A stretch of DNA of 41,463 nucleotides from Planctomycetota bacterium (lineage in GTDB: Bacteria > Planctomycetota > JACOTG01): NCBI GenBank assembly GCA_016178505.1, contig JACOTG010000269.1:1-41463 (forward strand), written 5' to 3'. A program made the position numbers and the translations under genes. Under the pieces are notes generated by a model. It had not been told where the DNA came from. It was given only the letters and a program-made list of their open reading frames with translations, and ran no database searches. Positions 1 through 7,143 of this stretch are shown here, piece after piece (position 1 is the first letter of the stretch; the number at the start of each line of letters is the position of its first letter).

Positions 1-1
1 C

Positions 2-1174
2 AAGCCCTTCATGGCGCTCGTCGGCACCAGCGGCGACATCGCGAGCTGGCGCGAAGACGGCAAGCCCGAGCACGTCACGGTCGCTGCGCCGGATCATCCG
101 GTCGCCGCCGGGCTGCCGGGCGAGTTCACGATCGAGCACGACGAGATGTACGCCGAGCCCTTCCAGATCCCCGAGCCCGAGACCGTGGTCTTCCGATCTC
201 GATTCGAGGGTGGCGAGACGTTTCGCAGCGGCTGCGCTTTTCGCGTCGGCGACGGCCGCGTCTTCTACTTCCGGCCAGGGCACGAAACGTATCCGACGTA
301 CTTCGATCCCAACGTGCAGCGCGTCATCGCCAACGCGATCGAGTGGACGGCGCCGAAGCCCGCGACGCCCGCCGCGCGCGCGCTGTCGCTGCCGCCGCTG
401 CCGATCGTCGCGTCGTTCGTTGCGCGAAATGCGGGCAAGGAATGGAAGGTCGATCGCATTCCGGAGCGCACGTTCGCGTGGACGACGCGCGCGAACCTGA
501 CTCCGCCGGCCGACACGAGCCCCGCTGTGTCGATCGACGCCGTGCTCCAGCGCGTCCACGTCTTCCCGGGCTCGCCGCTCACTCTCGCGCAGGCGGCGCA
601 CCATCCGATGTCGATCGACCAGCTCCAGTTCAATCACGAGAAAGGGGAAATCGCGGAGGCGTACGACGCGCTCTACGAGGGCGCCCCGCGCCTGCGTCGC
701 CTCAGCGTTCCGATCTACGCCGACCTGGCGCGCATCAATCGAGCCAACGGGAAGTACGTCGACTGGCCGAAGGACTTCGAGCGGCTCGGCCCGGAGGAGA
801 ACTCGCTTCTCGAGTGGCCGGACGCAGCGGGCGGCCCGCAGCGCACGTGGCGCGCCTTCACCGAGAACAATCCCGGAGCGCTGCTCTCGAACTTCGAGTA
901 CGGGCTGGCGCTGCGACAGCTCTGGGTCGCGGGCGCGCTCGTGACCGAGTACCACCTCTCGGGCCCGAGGAGCGATTGGGTCAAGGCGTTCAACGGTGTC
1001 GACGTCTACACGCCGCTCGCCACGAAGACCGGTCAGCCGGTTTATCTCCTCACGACCGTTCTCGACCTGCACATCGACTTCAACGTCGGCAATCCGGGCG
1101 ACGGCATGGTCTTCGACTCGATGTCGGACACGCTGCTCGACTTCAAGCGGCTCGCCGAGACCATCCACGACTGA
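2..1174 (+). CDS. ThuA-like domain protein with unrecognised C-terminal domain (5' partial)
   Basis: The reading frame is open at the left edge, so the start lies outside the window; the ATG at 11 is internal. About the first 115 visible residues match the C-terminal half of ThuA-like (trehalose utilisation, glutamine-amidotransferase-fold) proteins: the HPVAAGLPGEF stretch, the DEMYAEPF motif, FEGGETFRSGCAF, and the very characteristic FYFRPGHETYPTYFDP followed by VIANAIEW. After a Pro/Ala linker there are about 260 more residues that I do not recognise, with patches such as HHPMSIDQLQFNHEKGE. Typical ThuA proteins end near the linker, so this is an extended or fused form. The enzymatic role of ThuA proteins is poorly defined; involvement in sugar metabolism is family-level inference only. 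The gene ends 94 bp before coaD. Confidence 0.8.
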   Translation, partial: KPFMALVGTSGDIASWREDGKPEHVTVAAPDHPVAAGLPGEFTIEHDEMYAEPFQIPEPETVVFRSRFEGGETFRSGCAFRVGDGRVFYFRPGHETYPTYFDPNVQRVIANAIEWTAPKPATPAARALSLPPLPIVASFVARNAGKEWKVDRIPERTFAWTTRANLTPPADTSPAVSIDAVLQRVHVFPGSPLTLAQAAHHPMSIDQLQFNHEKGEIAEAYDALYEGAPRLRRLSVPIYADLARINRANGKYVDWPKDFERLGPEENSLLEWPDAAGGPQRTWRAFTENNPGALLSNFEYGLALRQLWVAGALVTEYHLSGPRSDWVKAFNGVDVYTPLATKTGQPVYLLTTVLDLHIDFNVGNPGDGMVFDSMSDTLLDFKRLAETIHD

Positions 1175-1184
1175 CGCCGTCGTC

Positions 1185-1199
1185 CGGGGTCTGACCCCG
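1185..1199. repeat. short GC-rich palindrome (GGGGTCTGACCCC type)
   Basis: CGGGGT, a CTG loop and ACCCCG form a perfect 6-bp stem just after the ThuA-like gene. There is no T-tract, so it is a weak terminator at best. It may be a member of a dispersed intergenic palindrome family, but only one copy is visible here. Confidence 0.35.
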
Positions 1200-1209
1200 A
1201 ATGACGGAG

Positions 1210-1238
1210 TGGTCGGCGGCGAGGAGCGCGACTAGAAT
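1210..1238 (+). promoter_or_regulatory. possible coaD promoter
   Basis: TGGTCG and TAGAAT (1233-1238) are separated by 17 bp. The -10 is good (5 of 6) and the -35 is poor (3 of 6). Transcription would start about 25 nt before the coaD ATG. Confidence 0.3.
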
Positions 1239-1268
1239 CGCGCCCCTTCACGAACATCGGAGGCACGC

Positions 1269-1769
1269 ATGCGACGCGCGGTCTACCCGGGCACGTTCGA
1301 CCCGGTCACTCACGGGCACCTCGATTTGATCGAGCGCGGCACGGCGCTGTTCGATCACCTCGTCATCGCGGTGGCGCGCAATCCCGAGAAGACGCCGGTG
1401 TTCACGGTCGACGAGCGCGTGGAGATGCTGCAAGACCTCGTCGGCAAGTCGAAGCGAGTCAGCGTCGATTCGTTCGACGGGCTCGTCGTCGAATACATGC
1501 GGCGGAAGAAGCTGCAATTCATCCTGCGCGGCGTCCGCTTCGTCAGCGACTTCGAGTACGAGTTCCAGATGGCGCTGACGAATCGGGCGCTCGAGCCGAA
1601 GATCGACACGGTCTTCGTGATGCCGAACGAGCGCTACTCGTTCGTCTCGAGCCGCCTCATCAAGGAGGCGGTGTCGATGGGCGGCGACGTCAGCGCGTTC
1701 CTGCCGCGCGCGGTCGAGCGGCGTCTGCGTGCGCGCTTGCGCGAGCGGACGCGCCGCGCGAGGTCGTGA
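1269..1769 (+). CDS. coaD: phosphopantetheine adenylyltransferase (CoaD)
   Basis: This enzyme transfers AMP from ATP to 4'-phosphopantetheine, giving dephospho-CoA in the penultimate step of coenzyme A synthesis in the cytosol. The 166 residues match the usual size of about 160. Visible motifs are the nucleotidyltransferase signature YPGTFDPVTHGHLDLI near residues 5-20 (with the T/HxGH motif), LRGVRFVSDFEYEFQMA near 88-105, and the ISSTxxR-like segment FVSSRLIKEAVSMGGDVS near 125-142. The ATG is preceded by CGGAGG at 1258-1263 with 5 nt spacing. It is the first gene of a tight run with the NifU-like and nfo genes. The C-terminus is unusually Arg-rich. Confidence 0.97.
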   Translation: MRRAVYPGTFDPVTHGHLDLIERGTALFDHLVIAVARNPEKTPVFTVDERVEMLQDLVGKSKRVSVDSFDGLVVEYMRRKKLQFILRGVRFVSDFEYEFQMALTNRALEPKIDTVFVMPNERYSFVSSRLIKEAVSMGGDVSAFLPRAVERRLRARLRERTRRARS

Positions 1770-1775
1770 CGCGAC

Positions 1776-2144
1776 GTGTACAGCGCGCAACTCCTCGATC
1801 ATTTTCACAATCCGCGCCACGTCGGAGACGTCGAGTCGCCCGATGGCACGGGCGAAGCCACGAACGACGCGTGCGGCGATCAGCTCCGCGTGACCGTGCG
1901 ACTCGCGGGCGAGACGATCGCCGAGGTGAAGTTTCGTGCGCTCGCGTGCGCCCCGGTCATCGCCGCGGGCAGCGCCATCTCCGAGTGGGCCATGGGCCGC
2001 TCGCGTCGCGAGGCGCGAGAGATCACCGCCGGTTTCGTCGAGCGCGAGCTTCTCGGGGGCGTTCCGCCCGGCAAGCGGCACGCGGCCACGATGGCGGTCG
2101 AGTGCCTGCATCGTGCGATCGACGGGAAGGCGGTGACGCCGTGA
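1776..2144 (+). CDS. NifU/IscU-like Fe-S cluster scaffold protein, third cysteine replaced
   Basis: This 122-residue protein has the IscU/NifU N-terminal fold. It opens with MYSAQLLDHFHNPRHVGDVE, the classical start of the family, followed by NDACGD (first ligand Cys) and ALACAPVIAAGSAISEW (second ligand Cys). The segment that normally reads K-x-H-C and carries the third cluster ligand reads PPGKRHAATMAVECLH here. The canonical Cys is Ala, with another Cys seven residues further on. It may be a divergent SUF/NifU-type scaffold or may hold the cluster differently; IscU-like function is inferred from the family. The start is GTG at 1776, 6 nt after the coaD stop. The stop overlaps the GTG start of nfo (GTGA), which implies translational coupling. 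Confidence 0.85.
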   Translation: MYSAQLLDHFHNPRHVGDVESPDGTGEATNDACGDQLRVTVRLAGETIAEVKFRALACAPVIAAGSAISEWAMGRSRREAREITAGFVERELLGGVPPGKRHAATMAVECLHRAIDGKAVTP

Positions 2145-3016
2145 AACGCGAGCGACTCCTCGGCGCGCACGTTTCGATCGCGGGCGGCGTCGCGACCGCA
2201 CCGGCGCGCGGCGGTGCGATCGGCGCGACCGCAATCCAGATCTTCACGAGGAACGCATCACAGTGGAAGGCGGCTCCCCTCGGCCCGGATGACGGCAATG
2301 CGTTCCGTGCCGGGTGCGCGGAGCACGGCATCGCCGCGACCGCCGCCCACGCGAGCTACCTCATCAACCTCGCCGCGCCGAAGCCGTCGCTCTGGAAGGC
2401 GTCGTTGAAGGCGCTGGTCGAGGAGATCGAGCGTTGCGCGCACGTCGGCGTGCCGTCGCTCGTCGTGCACCCGGGCGCGCACGTCGGACGCGGCGACGAC
2501 GAAGGCATCGCGCGAATCATCGACGCCGTGAACTCCGCGCTCGATCGCACTGCCACGAGCGCGGGGCGCGTCTCGATCCTCCTCGAAGGGACCGCGGGGC
2601 AGGGGACGTCCATCGGCTGGCGCTTCGAGCATCTCGCTGCGCTCCTCGCGGGAGTGGCGGATCGCGGGCGCGCCGGCGTGTGTCTCGACACGTGCCACCT
2701 TTTCGCAGCCGGGTACGACCTGCGCGACGAGGCCGCGGTCACGCGCACGCTCGACGAGTTCGATCGCGTCGTCGGGCTCCGCGAGGTCCGGGTCGTCCAC
2801 GTCAACGACAGCCGCGGCGACCTCGGCAGCCGCATCGATCGCCACGCCGGGATCGGCCAGGGAGCCATCGGCGAGGCGGGTTTTCGAGCGCTGATGCGCG
2901 ACGCTCGCCTGGCCGATTGCCCTTTCATCCTCGAAACGCCCAAGGGAGACGACATCGTGAAGGAGGACCGTCGCAACTTGGCACGGCTTCGGCGCTTCGT
3001 GGGCTCGGACTCTTGA
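2141..3016 (+). CDS. nfo: endonuclease IV (AP endonuclease, Nfo)
   Basis: Endonuclease IV cleaves the DNA backbone 5' to abasic sites during base excision repair, using three zinc ions. The 291 residues match the family (about 280). Motifs in order are GAHVSIAGG at the N-terminus, IFTRNASQWKA, HASYLINLA, LVVHPGAHVG, LLEGTAGQGTSIGW, VCLDTCHLFAAGYDLR, VHVNDSRGDLGSRIDRHAGIG and FILETPKGD. These supply the His, Glu and Asp zinc ligands of the TIM-barrel enzyme. The GTG start is chosen because the family begins here and it overlaps the upstream stop by 4 bp. The frame is open further upstream, but that extension overlaps the whole scaffold gene and lacks homology. A strong promoter for the next gene overlaps its stop codon. 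Confidence 0.96.
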   Translation: MKRERLLGAHVSIAGGVATAPARGGAIGATAIQIFTRNASQWKAAPLGPDDGNAFRAGCAEHGIAATAAHASYLINLAAPKPSLWKASLKALVEEIERCAHVGVPSLVVHPGAHVGRGDDEGIARIIDAVNSALDRTATSAGRVSILLEGTAGQGTSIGWRFEHLAALLAGVADRGRAGVCLDTCHLFAAGYDLRDEAAVTRTLDEFDRVVGLREVRVVHVNDSRGDLGSRIDRHAGIGQGAIGEAGFRALMRDARLADCPFILETPKGDDIVKEDRRNLARLRRFVGSDS

Positions 3017-3040
3017 CAGTCGGGAGGCCTCTGATAAAGT
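3013..3040 (+). promoter_or_regulatory. sigma-70-type promoter of the cold-shock gene, overlapping the nfo stop
   Basis: A perfect TTGACA -35 (3013-3018) is followed after 16 bp by TAAAGT (3035-3040), with TG one base upstream, giving an extended -10 (TGaTAAAGT). Predicted transcription starts near 3047, leaving a leader of about 128 nt before the ATG at 3175. Confidence 0.6.
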
Positions 3041-3102
3041 GGGCGCCGACCTCGTGGCAGCTTTTAGACCGAGAATGGAAGAGTTGAGCAATCGCGTGTA
3101 CG

Positions 3103-3133
3103 GCAGGAGCTGTTGAAGCTCCTGCTTTTTTTT
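3103..3133 (+). terminator. intrinsic terminator inside the cold-shock leader (attenuator or sRNA end)
   Basis: GCAGGAGC, a 7-nt loop and GCTCCTGC form a perfect 8-bp stem directly followed by eight T residues. It lies after the promoter at 3013-3040 and 41 bp before the cold-shock ATG. Transcripts from that promoter should therefore either stop near 3133, giving an RNA of about 87 nt, or read through in a controlled way. It could also terminate read-through from nfo. Confidence 0.75.
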
Positions 3134-3174
3134 GCAGTAGGAAGGCATCAGGTAAGGATCAGGAGTACTCGTCA

Positions 3175-3378
3175 ATGCCCAAGGGAAAAGTGAAGTGGTT
3201 CAATGATGCGAAGGGCTACGGCTTCATCCAGGGCGAGGACGGCAAGGACGTCTTCGTTCACCACACGGCGATCAACGCCGAGGGGTTCCGCACGCTGGCC
3301 GAGGGCCAGCTCGTGGAGTATGAGGTCATCCAGGACGTCAAGGGGATGCGGGCGAAGAACGTGACGAAGGCGGAGTGA
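3175..3378 (+). CDS. cold-shock protein (CspA family)
   Basis: This 67-residue single cold-shock domain binds single-stranded RNA and DNA and melts RNA secondary structure. The sequence starts [18 protein letters not shown] (RNP1 K-G-Y-G-F-I) and continues with DVFVHHTAI (RNP2), the textbook CspA pattern. The ribosome binding site is AGGAG at 3161-3165, 9 nt from the ATG. The long leader with its own promoter and terminator-like hairpin suggests post-initiation control; cspA leaders in other bacteria are structured thermosensors, though no sequence match is claimed. A 12-14 bp hairpin terminator follows. Confidence 0.97.
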   Translation: MPKGKVKWFNDAKGYGFIQGEDGKDVFVHHTAINAEGFRTLAEGQLVEYEVIQDVKGMRAKNVTKAE

Positions 3379-3407
3379 GCAAGGGATAACGAAGCGAAAC
3401 AAACTCG

Positions 3408-3441
3408 AAGCCCCTCGCCGGCGATACCGGCGAGGGGCTTT
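3408..3441 (+). terminator. terminator of the cold-shock gene
   Basis: AAGCCCCTCGCCGG, loop CGATA and CCGGCGAGGGGCTT form a perfect 14-bp stem 29 bp after the stop codon. Only three T residues end it. Confidence 0.85.
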
Positions 3442-3497
3442 GCTATTCGTCGCAGCACCCGCGCGCGCGATCGCGCCGCATGCCCGCGACGCCGCGC

Positions 3498-3525
3498 TTG
3501 AAAACTCGGCACCAGCCGCTATCTT
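3498..3525 (+). promoter_or_regulatory. promoter of tRNA-Cys
   Basis: TTGAAA and TATCTT are separated by 16 bp. Position -10 ends 13 bp before the mature tRNA 5' end. Confidence 0.5.
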
Positions 3526-3538
3526 CTGTCGCACTCAA

Positions 3539-3612
3539 GGCGGCATCGCCAAGCGGTAAGGCAAGGGATTGCAAATCCCTCATCTCCGGTTCAAATCCGG
3601 ATGCCGCCTCCA
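3539..3612 (+). tRNA. tRNA-Cys (anticodon GCA)
   Basis: A full cloverleaf is visible. The acceptor GGCGGCA pairs with TGCCGCC (3602-3608), the anticodon stem AGGGA/TCCCT encloses TTGCAAA with GCA at 3571-3573, and the T arm is CCGG-TTCAAAT-CCGG. The discriminator is T (U73), the hallmark identity base of tRNA-Cys, and CCA is encoded (3610-3612). Confidence 0.97.
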
Positions 3613-3678
3613 GCCTTTCGTCGTGATGCGACACCGAGCGAATCATTGAACTCGGTTCGCTACCTCCGACACGATCGC

Positions 3679-4899
3679 TCAGCGATGGACCTGCAGCGTC
3701 ACGACGTTGGTCAGGCTGAAGCCGAGCGGGTTGCTCGCGGCTGCGTCTTCGATCAGGCCCTGCAGGGTGATCACGATCGGGACATGGAATCCGGCCTGGC
3801 GAGTGATCGTCCACGGCGCCCTTGCCGGGCCTGGAGTTTCGGGGACGCCCGCGCAGAGTTGGGACGGAAGGTCGGGGCTTCGCACGCAGCGAATCGGCTG
3901 CGGCGACGCGCGAGGATTCAGCGGTGTGGGCCCCGCCGTGAAGCCCAGCGACACTCCGCGGACGCTGAGTTCGACCGGACCCGTGCCCGCGCCTTGCCAA
4001 ACCCACAAAGCGAAACGCGCGGACGGAGGGCCACCGTCCGCAGCGACCAGAGAAACCTGAACCGTTTGTCCGAGCGGAACGCACGACCAGTTGCTCTCGG
4101 CATTGACGCGGAGGACCGTCGCGCCGTCCCGCCGGTAGTCGGTTGCGAGCTGAACCGGAAAAACGGAAGTCGTGTCCGCCGGCAGGCCGGAGAACGCTGC
4201 CGCCCAGCCGAGCACCGTGAATTCGAACGGAGTGGGATCGAGTCGACACCAATGGTCGACGCGGATCTCGATGTCGGTCGCATTCGTGTTCTCGTCGTCG
4301 TCCGGGATTCCCGTGTTGACGCCGCCAGCGCCCGCGGTTCCGAGCTTGATCAACCCGGTCGCGCCGGGTATCGGCTGCATGGTGTGCGGGTTCAGGATGC
4401 TGAGATGGTTGTCGCGATACTGAACGAGGACGTCGACGTCCTCGCTCGGGTTCCCGTTGGCGTTGGTGTCGAGGAGGATGCGATAGAACTCGTTCGGACC
4501 GACGCCGTCTTCCTCGTAGTAGGGATCCTGGATGCAAGTCCGGTTCGTCGCCGGCGCGTCGGGGCTTCCGTCACCGTCGACGTCGCCCGGAACGCCAAAC
4601 CGGACGATGTTCCCACGCCGATCGCGTTCGTCGGCCACGTCGATGCCGAGAAAGAGCGCGTCGTTCGCGACATCGTAGTAGACGAGCACTCGAGACAGAT
4701 CGAATCCGGTCGCCGCGACGTGGCAAACGTCATTCACCGGGTCCGACTGCGACGCTTGCGCGACGGAAATCAGGTCCGAGAGATCGCCGTCGACCACCAC
4801 CTGAGTGACCGCCGCGGAGGCCAAGATGGGCAGGGCGAGAGCCAGCGGCGAAACGAGTGAGGCCGCTACGAAAGCACGTCGATGCAGGGTGACGGCCAT
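3679..4899 (-). CDS. exported protein with CBM9-like (DOMON-type) N-terminal region
   Basis: This 406-residue protein has a clear signal peptide: Arg-containing start, a hydrophobic core near residues 10-27 and cleavage probably after ASA. The mature part starts VTQVVVDGDLSDLISV, which resembles the 'V-D-G-D-x-x-D-W' opening of carbohydrate-binding family 9 or DOMON-type beta-sandwich modules. It also has calcium-loop-like DVDGDGSPDAP and DTNANGNPSEDVD stretches. No catalytic motif is visible. It is probably a surface or periplasmic protein of unknown ligand. The ribosome binding site (AGAGGGG) sits about 8 nt upstream of the ATG at 4899. A 13-bp palindrome AATCGTAACGATT at 4967-4979 lies upstream and could be an operator, which is speculative. 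Confidence 0.7.
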   Translation of the reverse strand: MAVTLHRRAFVAASLVSPLALALPILASAAVTQVVVDGDLSDLISVAQASQSDPVNDVCHVAATGFDLSRVLVYYDVANDALFLGIDVADERDRRGNIVRFGVPGDVDGDGSPDAPATNRTCIQDPYYEEDGVGPNEFYRILLDTNANGNPSEDVDVLVQYRDNHLSILNPHTMQPIPGATGLIKLGTAGAGGVNTGIPDDDENTNATDIEIRVDHWCRLDPTPFEFTVLGWAAAFSGLPADTTSVFPVQLATDYRRDGATVLRVNAESNWSCVPLGQTVQVSLVAADGGPPSARFALWVWQGAGTGPVELSVRGVSLGFTAGPTPLNPRASPQPIRCVRSPDLPSQLCAGVPETPGPARAPWTITRQAGFHVPIVITLQGLIEDAAASNPLGFSLTNVVTLQVHR

Positions 4900-5035
4900 G
4901 ACGAAGCCCCTCTTCTATCAGGAGGAATGATTGCGCGTCGGCTCCCCCGGTCCTCAGGAAGCGACGAATCGTAACGATTGGCCGCCGACTGCGCCAGGGT
5001 TTCGCAGATGCCGCGACGCGAATCGAAACAAGGCG

Positions 5036-5075
5036 CCGCGAGGGTGAGCCGCCGAACGCGGGCTCACCCCCGCGG
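5036..5075 (-). terminator. hairpin terminator after the beta-propeller gene
   Basis: CCGCG-A-GGGTGAGCC, a 10-nt loop and GGCTCACCC-C-CGCGG form a 14-bp stem with one A/C mismatch, 18 bp beyond the stop of the minus-strand gene. There is no clear T-tract. Confidence 0.55.
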
Positions 5076-5092
5076 TTTCGCCATCATCGACC

Positions 5093-6496
5093 TTAGGTGC
5101 GCAACCAAACCGTCACGGGGAGAGGCTCCGAGATGCGGGCGATGCCGAGCGGGGCGCTCGGATCGAGGATGACGAACGCGACGTTGAAGTGAACGGGGAA
5201 GTAGAACGGGGGCGCGTCGCCGGAAGGCGGGTTGGCGAGGAGCACGGCGCCGTGCGCTTGGCCGGACGCGTCGAGGAATCCGCGGAAGCCGCTGATTCGA
5301 TGGCGATTCAGTCCGGCCGTCGCTCGGCCGCCGAGACTCGCGTCGAGGGGCACGACCCGACCGTCGGCGAGCACTCGGCCGGGGGAGGTTGCCGAGCTCA
5401 ATGCGGCAACGTATTCGCGACCGCGATCGCCCGGCGCGCTGAACGTGAAGTCGACGACCGTGAAGTCATCGTCGCGGTGAACGGCGACGTCGGTGCTCGT
5501 TGCGTCGCGCCGAAGGACCCACAGCCCATGCAGCTGTCCGGCGCGCGCATGCGAGTAGGCGATCACCGACAGGTCGTTCGATGCCGTTGCATCGCCGACG
5601 GGGAACGAAGGCGCGGCCACGAGCCACGGCTCGGCCGACGACGTCGACGAGATGCCGACCGCGCCGTCGATCTCGAGCAAGGCACGCGAACCGTCCGCCG
5701 ACAGCTGCGCGAGCTTCACTGCCGGCGATGAAAACACGAGGCTCGTCGCCGTCGACCGGTCCGAGGCCACGAGGTCGAGCCGCGTCCCGAACGGATCCGG
5801 CGTCGTCGCCGCGAACCACGCCTCGTCGTCGCTGAGGAGCGGCGTGCTGTATCGGTAATCGAACGGCAGGACGCGATCGCGACCGGAGTACTCGATCGAC
5901 TGGGTGACTCGGAATCCGACGTCGCCCGCGAAGCCAGAGACGACGCCACCCACTCGGTTCCCCGCGTGCCCGCAGTTTCCGAGCTGCGCGTACGCGGGCG
6001 AGTAGGAGACGAGCCGCCGGTCGGCGCCAAGCCCGTTCATGCATAGGACGCCGCCCGGATTGCCGCCGACGAAGAAGATCCGCGAGCCGTCGGCGTTCAT
6101 CCGCGGTTGTTCGTACGTCGCCGGCCCGAACGTGAGCTGGCGTACGACACCCGTGCTCGTCGCGACGAAGATCTGGCTCCCGCCGTTCGTCACGCGCACG
6201 AACGCGACGAGCGTTCCGTCGTCGGACACGGATCCGATGCGAGTGAACGAGTCGGTGGTGAACGCCGTCAATCCGCGGATGTCGCTGCCGTCGGTCGCCG
6301 CGGAAAACACTTGTGTCGCGCCTCCGACTTTCCGCGTGAACACGACGTGCGATCCGTCGCCGGAAACGATGGCGTTGGTGATCCTCTCGCCGTCCGGGAC
6401 GATCTCACGGATGGCGTCACCGCTTGCCGCCGCCGCCATGCCGATCAGAACGACGACGCCCCAACGCACGCCTCGAATCCAACCGCTCGCGTTCAT
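5093..6496 (-). CDS. exported TolB/WD40-like beta-propeller protein
   Basis: This 467-residue protein has a signal peptide (hydrophobic core around residues 10-26). Repeated blades carry the TolB/PD40 pattern, in which short strands end in phrases such as SGDGSHVVF, SDDGTLVAF and NADGSRIFF, followed by Q-I/V-F and R-Q-L-T or R-G-L-T turns. Such propellers are binding or scaffolding modules in the periplasm or on the surface; the ligand is unknown. I place the start at the ATG at 6496 because AAGGAGG (6502-6508) precedes it at 5 nt. An in-frame ATG at 6511 lies upstream of that ribosome binding site and is unlikely to be used. It is transcribed divergently from the metal-uptake operon. Confidence 0.75.
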   Translation of the reverse strand: MNASGWIRGVRWGVVVLIGMAAAASGDAIREIVPDGERITNAIVSGDGSHVVFTRKVGGATQVFSAATDGSDIRGLTAFTTDSFTRIGSVSDDGTLVAFVRVTNGGSQIFVATSTGVVRQLTFGPATYEQPRMNADGSRIFFVGGNPGGVLCMNGLGADRRLVSYSPAYAQLGNCGHAGNRVGGVVSGFAGDVGFRVTQSIEYSGRDRVLPFDYRYSTPLLSDDEAWFAATTPDPFGTRLDLVASDRSTATSLVFSSPAVKLAQLSADGSRALLEIDGAVGISSTSSAEPWLVAAPSFPVGDATASNDLSVIAYSHARAGQLHGLWVLRRDATSTDVAVHRDDDFTVVDFTFSAPGDRGREYVAALSSATSPGRVLADGRVVPLDASLGGRATAGLNRHRISGFRGFLDASGQAHGAVLLANPPSGDAPPFYFPVHFNVAFVILDPSAPLGIARISEPLPVTVWLRT

Positions 6497-6648
6497 GGTT
6501 GCCTCCTTCATGGCCGATCGGAGGGCCGTGGATGCAAGCGAGAGACCATAGCGAATTCGCGCCGTTTTCAGCCGTTCGCCCGCGTTGGCGGCGTTACGCG
6601 GTTCCGCCTCGGTGACGTCGGACCATCACCGGTGAAGGAGGGCAGCCT

Positions 6649-6677
6649 TTGACTCGCGGGGCCCTAACCGCTATCCT
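6649..6677 (+). promoter_or_regulatory. promoter of the metal-uptake operon
   Basis: TTGACT and TATCCT are separated by 17 bp, 45 bp upstream of the GTG of the first gene. No recognisable Zur or Fur palindrome is seen nearby, so the regulator is unknown. Confidence 0.6.
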
Positions 6678-6721
6678 GCAACGCGCTCGATCCAAGCCGG
6701 TCTCGCTGTCGGAGGTCTCGC

Positions 6722-7069
6722 GTGCATCGCCTCGCGGCGCGGAAGTCGTTGATCATCGTCGTCACGATCCTCTTCGTGGCGAACCTCCTCTGCGCGTTCC
6801 ATCACCTCGGCAGTCTCACCAACGATCGGGGCGACCGCGGCGGCACGTCATCCGCATTCGCGTCGATCGGCAAGTCGCACGTCGAGCATTCGAGCGGTTG
6901 TCGAATCTGCCAGTGGATGTGTGCCGGCAAGACCGCCGTCCCACGTCCGATCCTCCTCGACGATTCGTCGCTTTTGATCGGCACGGCTCCGGCCTGTCGT
7001 CGTGTTCCGATCGCGGCCCTCCCGGCCTCCCGCGCTCACTCTCGCGCCCCTCCCGCACGGCTCGCGTAG
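6722..7069 (+). CDS. small membrane-anchored Cys/His protein, DUF2946-like
   Basis: This 115-residue protein has one N-terminal membrane segment (roughly residues 8-25). A short exposed stretch follows with FHHLG, HVEH and a Cys cluster C-R-I-C-Q-W-M-C near residues 60-66. This arrangement resembles DUF2946-type proteins, often found beside metal transport genes, but the match is only at pattern level. The Cys and His residues could bind a metal ion at the membrane face. The GTG start is preceded by GGAGG (6711-6715) at 6 nt. It is the first gene after the promoter at 6649-6677 and lies 74 bp before the porin gene, so a role in metal handling is inferred from context. Confidence 0.6.
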   Translation: MHRLAARKSLIIVVTILFVANLLCAFHHLGSLTNDRGDRGGTSSAFASIGKSHVEHSSGCRICQWMCAGKTAVPRPILLDDSSLLIGTAPACRRVPIAALPASRAHSRAPPARLA

Positions 7070-7143
7070 GTCCCCCTTGGGGCGCCCGTGTCGGGGCGCT
7101 CCGCAGTCTGCGGATTCAGCGGGCGCGTGACCGGAGGCATCAC

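Noticed and set aside
1766..2140. N-terminal extension of endonuclease IV
   Set aside because: The open frame overlaps the whole NifU/IscU-like gene in another phase, is Arg-rich and has no homology to the family.
6649..7143. N-terminal extension of the porin
   Set aside because: It overlaps the small Cys protein gene, contains the operon promoter and lacks a ribosome binding site; the signal peptide starts at 7144.
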